A stretch of DNA of 64,000 nucleotides. Source: Halodurantibacterium flavum (lineage in GTDB: Bacteria > Pseudomonadota > Alphaproteobacteria > Rhodobacterales > Rhodobacteraceae). Made by a program: the position numbers and the translations under genes. The notes beneath the pieces were generated by a model. The model was not told the DNA's origin and searched no databases. It worked only from the letters and a program-made list of their open reading frames with translations. The DNA lies in assembly GCF_042681825.1 (NCBI RefSeq), contig NZ_JBHUGH010000001.1, positions 317,921-381,920 on the forward strand. The letters run 5' to 3'. This document shows, in pieces, positions 33,412 to 42,894 of this stretch; position 1 is the first letter of the stretch, and each line of letters opens with the position of its first letter.

Positions 33412-34932
33412 TCAGAAAAAGCCGAGTTTGTTGGGGTTGTAGCTGACCAGCATGTTCTTGGTCTGCTGGTAGTGATCGAGCATCATCTTGTGGGTCTCGC
33501 GTCCGATGCCTGACTGCTTGTAGCCGCCGAAGGCCGCATGTGCCGGATAGGCATGGTAGTTGTTCACCCAGACGCGACCGGCCTCTATTGCGCGGCCGAA
33601 ACGATAGGCACGTGTGCCGTCGCGGGTCCAGACCCCCGCCCCAAGGCCATACATGGTGTCATTGGCAATCGCCAGTGCCTCTTCCTCATCGCGGAAGGTC
33701 GTCACCGACACAACGGGACCAAAGATTTCTTCCTGAAAGACGCGCATCTTGTTATGGCCCTTCAGGATCGTCGGCTCGATGTAATAGCCGCCGGAAAGTT
33801 CGCCATCCAGTTGTCTGGCCTTGCCGCCGGTCAGCACTTCTGCCCCTTCTTCCACCCCGATGGTGAAATAGGACATGATCTTGTCATGCTGCTGCTTGGA
33901 TGCCTGCGCGCCCACCATCGTGGCAAGATCGCGCGGGTCACCCTGCTGGATGGCCTTCACCCGCGCGATGCAGCGCGTGATGAATTCCTCATAGATGTCT
34001 TCCTGGATCAGCGCGCGCGAGGGACAGGTGCAGACCTCTCCCTGATTGAAGGCGAAGAGCACGAAGCCTTCTACCGCCTTGTCCAGAAAAGCATCATCCT
34101 GCGCCATGACATCCGAGAAGAAGATGTTGGGCGATTTGCCCCCCAGTTCCAGCGTGACGGGGATCAGATTGACCGTCGCCGCTTCCATGATCTTGCGGCC
34201 CGTCGCGGTCGAACCGGTAAAGGCGATCTTGGCGATGCGGGTGGACCGCGCCAGCGCATCACCTGCTTCGGCCCCGATGCCGTTGACGATGTTCAGCGTG
34301 CCGGCCGGCAGCAGGTCCGAGATCACCTCCATCAGCACCAGAATGGCAGCCGGGGTCTGTTCGGCGGGCTTGAGCACGATGCAGTTGCCCGCTGCCAGTG
34401 CCGGGGCGATCTTCCACGCGGCCATCAGGATCGAGAAGTTCCAGGGGATGATCTGCCCGACGACACCCAGCGGTTCATGGAAGTGATAGGCGACCGTGTC
34501 ATTGTCGATCTCCGACATGGTGCCTTCCTGCGCCCGCAGCGTGCCTGCGAAATAGCGGAAGTGGTCAATCGCGAGCGGTATATCGGCGGCCGTCGTCTCG
34601 CGGATCGGCTTGCCGTTGTCCCATGTCTCGGCCGCGGCGATCAGGGCGAGGTTTTCCTCCATGCGATCGGCGATCTTCAGCAGGATGTTCGAGCGTTCTG
34701 CCGCCGAGGTCTTGCCCCAGGCGTCTTTGGCGGCATGTGCCGCGTCCAGCGCCAGGTCGATATCGGCTGCGTCGGAGCGTGGCACCTCACACACCTTCTG
34801 CCCGGTGATCGGCGTGATGTTGTCCATGTAGCGCCCTGCCACCGGCGCGACGAATTTACCACCGATGAAGTTGTCATAGCGCGCCTTGAAAGGCGATTGG
34901 GTGCGGAAATCCGCTTGGCTGATCTGGTTCAT
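33412..34932 (-). CDS. NAD-dependent aldehyde dehydrogenase (acetaldehyde dehydrogenase ExaC/AldB type)
   Basis: A 506-residue enzyme of the ALDH superfamily. It contains QIIPWNFSILMAAWKIAP, the NAD-binding FTGSTATGRKIM, the general base E262 (LELGGKSPN) and the nucleophile C301 in FNQGEVCTCPSR. The C-terminus YNPNKLGFF is typical of ExaC/AldB acetaldehyde dehydrogenases. The ATG at 34932 follows GGAGATC; upstream in-frame sequence is not conserved. It oxidises acetaldehyde or other short aldehydes to acids. A Fis-type regulator lies 103 bp upstream on the same strand and probably controls it. Confidence 0.93.
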   Translation of the reverse strand: MNQISQADFRTQSPFKARYDNFIGGKFVAPVAGRYMDNITPITGQKVCEVPRSDAADIDLALDAAHAAKDAWGKTSAAERSNILLKIADRMEENLALIAAAETWDNGKPIRETTAADIPLAIDHFRYFAGTLRAQEGTMSEIDNDTVAYHFHEPLGVVGQIIPWNFSILMAAWKIAPALAAGNCIVLKPAEQTPAAILVLMEVISDLLPAGTLNIVNGIGAEAGDALARSTRIAKIAFTGSTATGRKIMEAATVNLIPVTLELGGKSPNIFFSDVMAQDDAFLDKAVEGFVLFAFNQGEVCTCPSRALIQEDIYEEFITRCIARVKAIQQGDPRDLATMVGAQASKQQHDKIMSYFTIGVEEGAEVLTGGKARQLDGELSGGYYIEPTILKGHNKMRVFQEEIFGPVVSVTTFRDEEEALAIANDTMYGLGAGVWTRDGTRAYRFGRAIEAGRVWVNNYHAYPAHAAFGGYKQSGIGRETHKMMLDHYQQTKNMLVSYNPNKLGFF

Positions 34933-35035
34933 TCTGATCTCCTCCGTTGCTCCGGCCTCCCCCGAAGTCAATAAAGGATGGGCGTTGACGATGCGCCTGT
35001 CAGCCGGGGCAGGACATTTGCCGCGCAAGACTGTC

Positions 35036-36013
35036 TCAACGCCGAGACAATTCCGCCGCGGATTTGTCCAGACCCAGGCGCTTCATCTGCCGATAGAGCG
35101 TCGCACGCCCGATGCCGAGCCCCCGCGCGGCCTTGGAGACATTGCCCTGCGCGCGGGTAAGCGCCTGGATCAGGGCCGAACGCTGGGCCGCGTGAAAGCC
35201 CCCCATGCCCTCCTGCCCAAGAAGATCGGCCGCCGGCACCGGGGTCAAGGGGCCGACTGCAACAAGCCCGAGCGCCCTGCGTGCCCCGCGCGTCGCCCCG
35301 ATCACCAGATCGTCGGCATCGACTGCCAGCAGCGACACGGTATCCTCTCCCTCATGGCCCAGCTGCAGGATGCGTGCCGCTGGGAACACCATCCGGAAAT
35401 GCTCGGCCTCGATATTGCGGGCGGTTTGGGCGACCATGGCGGCAATCAGGCGGTTGATGCCCTCGGTCTGGTCGGACCTTGCGGAGGAAACGTCCAGCGC
35501 GCCCAGAAGCTGCCCCTCGGCCCCGAAGATCGGTGCGTCGATACAGCTCATGGCGGTGTTGCGCGCCATGAAATGTTCATCCCGGTCAATGATCACCCGC
35601 CGCCGTTCGGTCAGGCAGGTGCCAATTCCGTTCGTCCCTTGCTGCGCTTCCGACCAGTCGGCACCCGCGCAAAGACCCCAGCTCTCGAACACCGCCCGAT
35701 CCGAAGCGCGGCAGCGCCGCTCCAGCGCGATTCCGTCGGCGTCGCACAGGAGCGCGGCACAGCCCGACCCACCAACCATTCCAAAGAGATCGTCGAGACG
35801 TCGTCCGGCGATGTGCCGCAACAGATCCTGCGCCTCCCGCCGGTCCCGCAAGGCGCCATCGTCCAGCCGGACAGGCGCTTTGGTCTGTGCGGGATCGAGC
35901 CCGTGCAACTTGACCGACCTGCTCCAGGACGCAACCAGAGGCGACATCGCCGGTCCCCGAGGGGACAGGACGGCAGCCAGAACCCGCTCGACATGGGCCT
36001 TCGCTGGGTGCAT
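35036..36013 (-). CDS. AcoR-like GAF/Fis-type transcriptional regulator lacking the AAA+ domain
   Basis: A 325-residue protein. Residues ~20-60 match the AcoR-type start (SPLVASWSRSVKLHGLDP). A GAF-like sensor follows (AALLCDADGIALERR, GTNGIGTCLTERRRVIIDRD, APIFGAEGQLLGALDVS). The C-terminal Fis helix-turn-helix is ALIQALTRAQGNVSKAARGL then LGIGRATLYRQMKRLGL. The sigma-54-interacting AAA+ module of true AcoR, with its GAFTGA loop, is absent, so it cannot drive sigma-54 promoters. It probably activates the adjacent aldehyde dehydrogenase through sigma-70 polymerase. Confidence 0.85.
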   Translation of the reverse strand: MHPAKAHVERVLAAVLSPRGPAMSPLVASWSRSVKLHGLDPAQTKAPVRLDDGALRDRREAQDLLRHIAGRRLDDLFGMVGGSGCAALLCDADGIALERRCRASDRAVFESWGLCAGADWSEAQQGTNGIGTCLTERRRVIIDRDEHFMARNTAMSCIDAPIFGAEGQLLGALDVSSARSDQTEGINRLIAAMVAQTARNIEAEHFRMVFPAARILQLGHEGEDTVSLLAVDADDLVIGATRGARRALGLVAVGPLTPVPAADLLGQEGMGGFHAAQRSALIQALTRAQGNVSKAARGLGIGRATLYRQMKRLGLDKSAAELSRR

Positions 36014-36424
36014 GAACGAGATCTCCCTGATCGCAGGCTATGCCAGACGAGACGGGAAATCCAGCCCGGCCTTGGCGGGGCGATGGTGGCGGCAGCACGG
36101 CAATACCGCAGGTCGGAAAAGCACGTTCTTCCCCTCCGCCGCCCTACCCGTAACCAGTGATGTTCCAGCGTATCCTGTTTCCCCTGCCATCACGGGCAGC
36201 GAGAAGGGCGCCGTTTCGGCAGGCGTCGCCTCCCAGAGAATTTACTGATCCCGTCCAATCCTGCCCCTTGAACGAGCGCCCGCGCCCGGCGGCCTGTCAG
36301 CGCGCCACGCCAGACTCGTGCCGCGCGCCGAAAACAGCGCGAGCGGAAAGCTCAGAACCACCTCGCCGAGCCCAGGATCCCGGTCTCGCGATCGTCCGGT
36401 CGACAGCTGCCCTCGGCGCGTCTG
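36014..36424. other. Intergenic stretch without a recognisable gene
   Basis: About 410 bp between the AcoR-like gene start and the stop of the SBP gene (both minus strand). Short frames on both strands lack ribosome sites and known motifs. It should hold the promoter of the AcoR-like gene and the end of the ABC operon; no clear terminator hairpin with a T-run was seen. Confidence 0.4.
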
Positions 36425-37495
36425 TCAGCGCAAGCCCATGATACCCGAGTATTTTGTTACCAGCCGCTCGTAATTTTCGGCGATCCACTCCTGCGGGACA
36501 TAGGTCGGGTTGTACTGCGCCAGCAGCGCGGCCTTGGTCGACCCGGGCAGGTCCACCGTCGAATAGCCCGTCGCGGCGTTCAAGGCCGCCTGACCGGTAT
36601 CCGTCGAGACGAAATAGGCGAACAGCTTGACCAGATTGGGGCTTCGGGTGCCCTTGACCATATTGGTCAGCCACGGCGCCATATACATCGGCTGGATCGG
36701 CACATAGGCCAGTGGCGCACCGCGGACGACCTGCGATTCAATGTCCACGCCGATCGCAAGTGCGGCTTCGCCGCTCAGGAGGCGCGTGGCCGCGTCGGGC
36801 GTGCGCGGGACCCAGATCACATTCTGGGTCATGATGCCTTCCAGCACCCGGGTCATCACGTCTTCGCCCACCGAGTGGGTATTGTAGAAGAAGGCGCCGC
36901 CCGGCAGCCTTGGCATGGTGATCCGGCCGGTCCACCTCGGATCGAGCAGATCCTCCCACGAGGTCGGCAGATCGGCGGGGTCCACCAGATCCTGATTATA
37001 GGACATCAGCGGCAGCGAACTGTCGATGATCTTGACCGCAGAGGCATCGACCAGCCGTTCCGGCGGAATGCCAAGTTCGACAGCCCAGCCGTCGGTTTCA
37101 ACCGCGCCGGCGCCGCGCAGAAAGATCGTGGTGCCCTCGCCGGCATAGAAGCAATCCACCCCCGCCGGCACGCCCCGACTGGCCAGTTGCGCCACCTCGG
37201 CCGCCTTCTGCGGGCCAAGACCGCCCTGGAACTCCACGTTCAGCGGAAAGCCATAGAAGCCGTCCAGCGCTTCCTTGAACGCGGTGGCACGATCGGCCGG
37301 GATCGACAGGCCGAACATCACCGCTTGGGGTTCGGCCATGGCTGGCTCGATCAAGGCGAGAACGGCTTCGGGCAACTCGGCGTCCTGTGCCAACAACCGG
37401 CCGGCGGGCAGACCGGCCAGCAAGGCGGCGGCGACGCCCCCCTGCAACAGTGTCCGGCGGCCAAGCGCCGGGGCAGCGATCGAGAATCTGGTCAT
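36425..37495 (-). CDS. ABC transporter substrate-binding protein (family 1, Tat signal)
   Basis: A 356-residue periplasmic protein with a twin-arginine signal (LGRRTLLQGGVAAALLAG, cleavage near LLAQDA), so it is exported folded. Mature blocks include GGLGPQKAAEVAQLASRG and WEDLLDPRWTGRITMPRLPG, as in binding proteins of Fe(III)- or polyamine-like importers. The ATG at 37495 is chosen because longer in-frame sequence overlaps the permease and is not coding. It is the last gene of the operon M24-ATPase-permease-SBP. The ligand is unknown. Confidence 0.87.
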   Translation of the reverse strand: MTRFSIAAPALGRRTLLQGGVAAALLAGLPAGRLLAQDAELPEAVLALIEPAMAEPQAVMFGLSIPADRATAFKEALDGFYGFPLNVEFQGGLGPQKAAEVAQLASRGVPAGVDCFYAGEGTTIFLRGAGAVETDGWAVELGIPPERLVDASAVKIIDSSLPLMSYNQDLVDPADLPTSWEDLLDPRWTGRITMPRLPGGAFFYNTHSVGEDVMTRVLEGIMTQNVIWVPRTPDAATRLLSGEAALAIGVDIESQVVRGAPLAYVPIQPMYMAPWLTNMVKGTRSPNLVKLFAYFVSTDTGQAALNAATGYSTVDLPGSTKAALLAQYNPTYVPQEWIAENYERLVTKYSGIMGLR

Positions 37496-37542
37496 CACGT
37501 TGTCCTCCCTCACGTTATGTCCATGGATCATCGCCAGTGCTC

Positions 37543-39222
37543 TCAGTCGTCGCCCCGCGCCCTCCATCGCGACAGCATCGCCAGCACCAGCAGAATCGCG
37601 ATCATCAGCAGGCTGAACACGGCGGCTTCGCCGTAGCGCCCGGTCGACTGAAGATCGAAGATAGTCGTCGAGATCACCGAGGTTCTCGGCGAATAGAGCA
37701 TCAGCGGAATGGTCAGCTCGCGCGCCGATATCAGCGTGGTAACCAGAACCGCAAACAAGATCGCCGGCCGGATCACAGGCAGAAACACCCGCACGAAGGT
37801 GCGCACCCGCCCCACGCCCGAAACATAGGCCGCCTCTTCCAGCGACCTGTGGATCTGCACCGAGGACGCGTTCAGTGTCCGGGTGGTGAAGGCCAGCGAG
37901 CGTACCGCCATGGTGATGACGATCAGCCAGATCGTGCCCAGAAGCGGCACCCAATGATAGACCGTCAGCGCCAGGAACTGCATCGCCACAGCGGCCAGCA
38001 TCCCCGGCACTGCCAGAGACAGGAACACGATCGCATCCACCGCCCGGTCCGAGGGGGCAGCCACACGGGTGGCCAGCCATGTCACGCTGACGCTCCAGAC
38101 CACCGAGAAGGCGATCGTCCCCAACACCAGCAGCAGGGTGTTCAGCAGCGGCGCTGTTAGCAGCGTGCCCACGCCGCGATAGCTGGACAGGTTCAGCTGC
38201 GTCAGGGCCTGGACCGAGGGGGGCTGCAGATAGGGGGTCAGCGAGGTCCAGATCACCGTCAGCAGCGGGATCACCACGGCCAGCGCGACCCAGCCACAGA
38301 TCAGCGCCCAGGCGGCGACGCGCCAGCGGCCCAGGTCGCGCAGGATGGGCGCGCGGTTCTTGCCGGTCAGCATTGAAAAACGGTCCGCGCGCCGCAGCAG
38401 CCAGATGTACAGCATCACCCCCGCGGCGCACAGCCCGAGCAGCGGCATGCCCAGGGCAGCTGCGAAGCCGTAGTCGGGCGGGCCGAAGACCGTGTAGGTC
38501 GACTGGTAGACCAGTGTGGTGATCACATCGATATTGCCCGGCATGCCGATCACGCCGACCACATCAAAGATCTCTACCGCAAGGATGAAGAAGAAAATCG
38601 CCGTCGCGCCGACCGCCGGAGCAAGAGTGGGCAGAACCACGCGAAAGAAGGTGCGATAGGGGCCGATGCCGCTGACCGCAGCCGCTTCTTCCAGCGTCGC
38701 GTCAAAGTTGCGGAAGGCCGGCAGCATCATGAATACGGCCGCCGGGGTCAGCATCAGGGCCTGGATGAAGCAGATCCAGCCCACGGAATAGACATTGAAC
38801 AGCGAGGAGATGCCTAAAACAGCCTCGATCAACCGGTTGCCGATTCCCGAGTTAGGGTTGAACAGCCAGACATAGGCCATCGCCGTGACAAAGGACGGAA
38901 TTGCCAGCGACACCGTCAGCAGCGTCACCAGCAGACCCTTGCGGCCAAAGTCGGTGCGGCTGAGGATCCAGGTGAAGGGCAGGGCGAAGCCGAACAGGAA
39001 GACGGTCGTGAAAAGGCCGATCATGAAGGTGCGCCAGATCGCCGGCCAGATGTTGGCCATCGCGGCCATGTCGGTGAAATTCGCCAGCGTCCAGGCGCCG
39101 AAATCGGATCTGTCGCTGAAACTGGCGATGACCAGTGTGGCCAGCATCGCAAGCACGCAGATCACCGCCGTCGCGGCGATAATGCGCAGGATAGTCACGA
39201 AACCGGCAGGGCCCGGGGTCAT
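37543..39222 (-). CDS. Two-domain ABC transporter permease (FbpB-like)
   Basis: A 559-residue fused permease with two halves of about six spans. The EAA-type loops are DATLEEAAAVSGIGPYRTF in the first half and IHRSLEEAAYVSGVGRVRTF in the second. The ATG at 39222 overlaps the ATPase stop (ATGA) and has GGAGGCAG upstream. With the ATPase at 39219 and the Tat-exported SBP it makes a complete Fe(III)/polyamine-class importer. Confidence 0.9.
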   Translation of the reverse strand: MTPGPAGFVTILRIIAATAVICVLAMLATLVIASFSDRSDFGAWTLANFTDMAAMANIWPAIWRTFMIGLFTTVFLFGFALPFTWILSRTDFGRKGLLVTLLTVSLAIPSFVTAMAYVWLFNPNSGIGNRLIEAVLGISSLFNVYSVGWICFIQALMLTPAAVFMMLPAFRNFDATLEEAAAVSGIGPYRTFFRVVLPTLAPAVGATAIFFFILAVEIFDVVGVIGMPGNIDVITTLVYQSTYTVFGPPDYGFAAALGMPLLGLCAAGVMLYIWLLRRADRFSMLTGKNRAPILRDLGRWRVAAWALICGWVALAVVIPLLTVIWTSLTPYLQPPSVQALTQLNLSSYRGVGTLLTAPLLNTLLLVLGTIAFSVVWSVSVTWLATRVAAPSDRAVDAIVFLSLAVPGMLAAVAMQFLALTVYHWVPLLGTIWLIVITMAVRSLAFTTRTLNASSVQIHRSLEEAAYVSGVGRVRTFVRVFLPVIRPAILFAVLVTTLISARELTIPLMLYSPRTSVISTTIFDLQSTGRYGEAAVFSLLMIAILLVLAMLSRWRARGDD

Positions 39223-40352
39223 GTGCTGCCTCCTGCTTCCAAGGGCAGGGCGAGGCAACTTTCGGGTGGCAACAGCAATTGCACCTCGCGCTGTGCACCC
39301 ACATCGTACCGTCGGTGCAGCCGCGCCTGCAACGCCTGCCCCGATGCTGTCAGCCGATAGGTGATCGAGGCGCCGGAAAACAGGCTCTGCTCCACCACGG
39401 CGGGCACGGCGGACTGTGCGCGCGGGTCGGTCGATAGTTCGACATCCTCATATCGAATGCCAAACAGGCATGGCTGCCCGGGTCTGGGATCCGGCAGGCA
39501 ATCCATCGCGGCCGAAAGTGGCCCGAGGGGCGTGTCGAGAAGGACATACGCGCCTTCCGTCCGCGCCACGGTCGCCGGGATCAGGTTCATGTCGCCCATG
39601 AAGCGTGCGACGAATTCGCTTTGCGGACGGTGATACAGCTCGCGCGGGGTGCCGATCTGGCGAATGCGCCCTCCGTCCATGACCGCCAGCCGGTCGGCCA
39701 TCTCCAACGCTTCAGACTGGTTGTGCGTGACGTAGAGCGTCGTCACACCCACGCGCGAAACGAGTTCCTTGACCTGGCTGCGCAGGCGGACCTGCAATTC
39801 ATAGTCGAGATTGCTGAGCGGCTCGTCCATGAGCAACAGACGCGGGCGAAGAGCCAGCGCGCGGGCCAGTGCCACGCGCTGCTGCTGGCCGCCGCTCAGC
39901 CTGGTGACCGCGCGGTCGCGCAGCGTAGCCAGCCCCAGCATCTCGACCACCTCATCCACGCGCCGGGTGACCTCGCCCTTGGGCAGCCCGCGGCGCCCTT
40001 CGCGCAGCGGGAACGCGATGTTGTCGAAAACCGTCATGTGCGGCCACAGCGCGTAGGACTGGAACACCATCGCGAGGGGCCGGGCCTCGGGCGGAATTGT
40101 CCGGCCCTCTCCGTCAAAGACGGTCTGTCCGGCGATCGAAATCCGCCCCTCATTGGGCGCCTGCAGGCCGGCCACGGCACGCAACAGGGTGGTCTTGCCG
40201 CAGCCGCTGGGGCCGAGCAGGACAAACATTTCGCCTTCCCCCACCTCCAGCGAGAGCCGGGCGATGGCTTGGGTCGCCGCAGCGCGGCGGCCGTAGGACA
40301 CCGACAGTTCGTGAACCGACAGCATCGCCTGCCGTGTTGCCTGATCTGTCAT
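39219..40352 (-). CDS. ABC transporter ATP-binding protein (FbpC/PotA type)
   Basis: A 377-residue ATPase. It has Walker A (GPSGCGKTTLLRAVA), Q-loop (FQSYALWPHM), signature LSGGQQQRVALARALA, Walker B (LLLMDEPLSNLD) and H-loop (YVTHNQSEA). A TOBE-like C-terminal domain ends the protein. Its start lies 3 bp after the M24 gene stop and its end overlaps the permease start, so it is tightly coupled to both. It energises import of the substrate that the M24-fold protein presumably acts on. Confidence 0.9.
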   Translation of the reverse strand: MTDQATRQAMLSVHELSVSYGRRAAATQAIARLSLEVGEGEMFVLLGPSGCGKTTLLRAVAGLQAPNEGRISIAGQTVFDGEGRTIPPEARPLAMVFQSYALWPHMTVFDNIAFPLREGRRGLPKGEVTRRVDEVVEMLGLATLRDRAVTRLSGGQQQRVALARALALRPRLLLMDEPLSNLDYELQVRLRSQVKELVSRVGVTTLYVTHNQSEALEMADRLAVMDGGRIRQIGTPRELYHRPQSEFVARFMGDMNLIPATVARTEGAYVLLDTPLGPLSAAMDCLPDPRPGQPCLFGIRYEDVELSTDPRAQSAVPAVVEQSLFSGASITYRLTASGQALQARLHRRYDVGAQREVQLLLPPESCLALPLEAGGST

Positions 40353-40355
40353 CGT

Positions 40356-41648
40356 TCAGACCATGTTCATTCGGTTGGGGAGGTTATTGAGATCCTCATA
40401 CCCCTCTGCCGTGACCACAACGGTACCGCCGATGTTCACCCGCGTCTGTCCCTTGCAAACATTCGGTTCAAAGGCGACGATCATTCCGGCCTCCAGAACC
40501 GTATCCTGGCCCTTGCCCACCATCTCCTGCACATTCGGGTTGACCTTTGTCACTGGTGAACTGGCGATGTTGTGGCCGAGATTGCTGACGAAGGGACCCG
40601 GCCCCAGCGTGTGCACCAAAGGTGACAGGGTCCAGTAGTCCGGGTTTTCCCTAATCGGGGCGAACATCGCCTCCGCCACCTCGCCCAGCGTCACGCCCGC
40701 CTTAAGGGTGGCACGCCCTTCGTCCAGCGAGCGGACTGCCATCTCGGCCAGTTCGTGGTGAAGGTCGGGAACGGGGCCGACGGCCACCGCCATCTGCTGC
40801 TGCGTTTCGGCACCGCCATAGCATGGAAATATCTCGGCCTGCACCAGATCGCCGGGTTGCACGATGCGCGGCTCACCGCCCCGGTAAATCCAGAGCGGTG
40901 GACCCCAACCCAGATCATCGGCGCCCACAGTCAGGTTCAGATGCGGCCACCATGCATCGGCGCCATGCGCGAAGATCGCGTGCTGGATCGCAGCATAGAT
41001 TTCCGGCTCGGCCGCACCGGCCGAGGTCGCCTCCAGCATTGCGCGGCAAGCGACGTCGCCGACTTGTCCGCTATAGCGGTAGAGCGCGATCTCCTCGGCG
41101 CTCTTGTGCAGCATCATCTTCTTGAAGGGTACCGAAACATCGACAAACTCGACATCCGGCAGACCTGCCAGAACGGTTTCCCACATGCGGTAGGGCACCA
41201 GCCCGTCGAACTCTCCCGGCCCCCAGGACTCAAGCCCGAACACACCGACGCGGCCGCGCGTCAGCCCAAGCTCCCTGAGCACGGTCACGGTCTGCGGGCC
41301 GTAACGTCCGATCCGGACGTCGTTGATCCAGAAGGGCTGGGTTCCGAGGTTACCGGCCAGTCGCCGTGCCAGCCGCTGCGTCAGGGCTGTAAACGCAATC
41401 GGGTCCCGGTCCAGCGGGAAAACAACGGCACCGTCGAATTGTTCGTTGGTCAGGTAACAATCATAGTGATCGTGGCTCTTGTAGCCATAAACCACCAGGC
41501 AATCGAGTTCGTGATCCACCATCATCTGCCGGGTCCTCGCCCAGCGTCGGTCACGCTCGGCAAGGGACAGCGACGGACGCGTTCCTGGCAGCATCTGGAT
41601 TGCCGGCACCGACAATGCGCGGCTGGCCGTCTGACGTGCGACGTTCAT
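40356..41648 (-). CDS. M24 (creatinase/Xaa-Pro aminopeptidase-like) family protein
   Basis: A 430-residue protein: a creatinase-type N-terminal domain (residues ~1-190, LSLAERDRRWARTRQMMVDH) and a pita-bread C-terminal domain. The usual five metal ligands D-D-H-E-E look degenerate. The first two aspartates are replaced around VQAEIFPCYGGAETQQQ, while GHNIASSP and AFEPNV keep H and E. The last glutamate is N in RVNIGGTVVVT. This points to a metal-independent, creatinase-like hydrolase rather than an aminopeptidase. It is the first gene of the ABC operon and starts across from a LysR gene. Confidence 0.83.
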   Translation of the reverse strand: MNVARQTASRALSVPAIQMLPGTRPSLSLAERDRRWARTRQMMVDHELDCLVVYGYKSHDHYDCYLTNEQFDGAVVFPLDRDPIAFTALTQRLARRLAGNLGTQPFWINDVRIGRYGPQTVTVLRELGLTRGRVGVFGLESWGPGEFDGLVPYRMWETVLAGLPDVEFVDVSVPFKKMMLHKSAEEIALYRYSGQVGDVACRAMLEATSAGAAEPEIYAAIQHAIFAHGADAWWPHLNLTVGADDLGWGPPLWIYRGGEPRIVQPGDLVQAEIFPCYGGAETQQQMAVAVGPVPDLHHELAEMAVRSLDEGRATLKAGVTLGEVAEAMFAPIRENPDYWTLSPLVHTLGPGPFVSNLGHNIASSPVTKVNPNVQEMVGKGQDTVLEAGMIVAFEPNVCKGQTRVNIGGTVVVTAEGYEDLNNLPNRMNMV

Positions 41649-41748
41649 GCAAACTCCTCCCTCTCGCGGTGCAGGTGCAGCCGCGTCCCCAAAGCCAGTG
41701 TGTGCATGTCGACATCATGTGTCCAATTGATATCTGTAATTAAACTGC

Positions 41749-41763
41749 ATTAGCATTGCTAAT
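41749..41763. promoter_or_regulatory. LysR-type operator between the M24 operon and its regulator
   Basis: ATTAGC-ATT-GCTAAT, a perfect 6-bp inverted repeat that also satisfies the T-N11-A rule (T41750, A41762) of LysR binding sites. It lies in the 143-bp divergent gap, 28 bp before the LysR start at 41792. Its position supports that start over the TTG at 41756, which would place the site inside the gene. Confidence 0.6.
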
Positions 41764-41791
41764 TATGCTGCCATGGCAGGGGTCGGTCATC

Positions 41792-42727
41792 ATGTATCCG
41801 CCGCAACTTCGCAAACTCGATGCGCGCCTGCTGATGGCGTTTCACGAGATCTACACCGAACGAAATCAGACACGCGCCGCCGTGCGCTGCGGGCTTACCC
41901 AATCGGCCATGAGCCAGACGCTTTTGCGGTTGCGGGAGATATTTGACGATCCGCTGTTCCTGCGCACCAGTGCCGGCATGATACCGACAGAACGTGCCGA
42001 AATGATCGCCCCGGCAATCCGCGAAGTGCTCATGACCCTGGGCAGGCTGGTCGGCAGTGCGGCGCCGTTCGATCCACGCGAAAGCGAACGATGCCTGCGG
42101 ATCGGAACCTATCAGTTCGCGACGATCACGCTTGCACCGGGCCTGCTGGCGCTGTTCGAGGCGCAGGCGCCGCTGGCCCGAATCCGCTTTACCCACGCTG
42201 GTCCCGCCGAAGCACCAGCAATGCTGACCCGGGGGGAAATCGATATCGCGGTGGCGCCCTTTGCCGAGGTTCCGCCCGATCTGTGCAAATCATTGCTGGC
42301 GACCGGGGAAATGGTCGTGGCGAGCCGGCGCGACTGGGCTGCACGACACGGACGCCTGGATGCCGCTGCCTATTTCTCGGCGCGTCACGTATCGATCGTG
42401 AATCAAGGCCTGCTGGCCGACCCTCTGGACGAATACTTCGACAACACCCGGCACAAGCGGCGGATCGCGATCACAGTGCCGCACTACGTGACGGCCCTGC
42501 ATCTGGTGGCAGAGAGTGACCTGTTGGCCACTCTGCCCCGCAAGCCAGCCGAGTGGCTCGGCAACGTGAAGGTCCTGACCCTCAGCAAGCCGCCGATCGC
42601 CTTGCCTCCGATCACCCTCTCCCTGGTCTGGCATCAGCGGAGCAACTTCGACCCGTTCCTTCTGTGGGTCATCAACATGATCCGCGACAACAGCCTGCGG
42701 CTGCTGACATCGGGGTCCGCGGATTAG
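41792..42727 (+). CDS. LysR family transcriptional regulator
   Basis: A 311-residue regulator. The N-terminal HTH is KLDARLLMAFHEIYTERNQT followed by CGLTQSAMSQTLLRLREIF, with FLRTSAGMIPTERAE after it. A two-lobed effector domain fills the rest (LRIGTYQFATITLAPGLLAL, RGEIDIAVAPF). ATG at 41792 is chosen over TTG 41756 and ATG 41765 because the operator would otherwise be coding. It is divergent from the M24/ABC operon and convergent with the TRAP genes that follow. It is expected to control the M24/ABC operon. Confidence 0.87.
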   Translation: MYPPQLRKLDARLLMAFHEIYTERNQTRAAVRCGLTQSAMSQTLLRLREIFDDPLFLRTSAGMIPTERAEMIAPAIREVLMTLGRLVGSAAPFDPRESERCLRIGTYQFATITLAPGLLALFEAQAPLARIRFTHAGPAEAPAMLTRGEIDIAVAPFAEVPPDLCKSLLATGEMVVASRRDWAARHGRLDAAAYFSARHVSIVNQGLLADPLDEYFDNTRHKRRIAITVPHYVTALHLVAESDLLATLPRKPAEWLGNVKVLTLSKPPIALPPITLSLVWHQRSNFDPFLLWVINMIRDNSLRLLTSGSAD

Positions 42728-42894
42728 CGATGGGAACTCGAACCGCCTCCCGGCTGGCGGAATGGCCCGGATCGTTCGTGGCGCACCGTGGGACTTCCGG
42801 TCGAAAGTCGGGCTTGGGGTCGCGCGAGAGCGGCCATCGATTATCATGACCATTTCAGCTCCCCTTGCGAAAATGGCCGGCTGCGCTGTCCGCC

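Noticed and set aside
36425..38431. Apparent 668-residue permease-SBP fusion on the minus strand
   Set aside because: The N-terminal ~312 codons are an out-of-frame reading of the permease at 37543-39222; the SBP has its own Tat signal and start at 37495.
41756..41791. Longer LysR start at TTG 41756 or ATG 41765
   Set aside because: Would place the LysR dyad inside or at the start of the gene; typical LysR N-termini begin close to the ATG at 41792.
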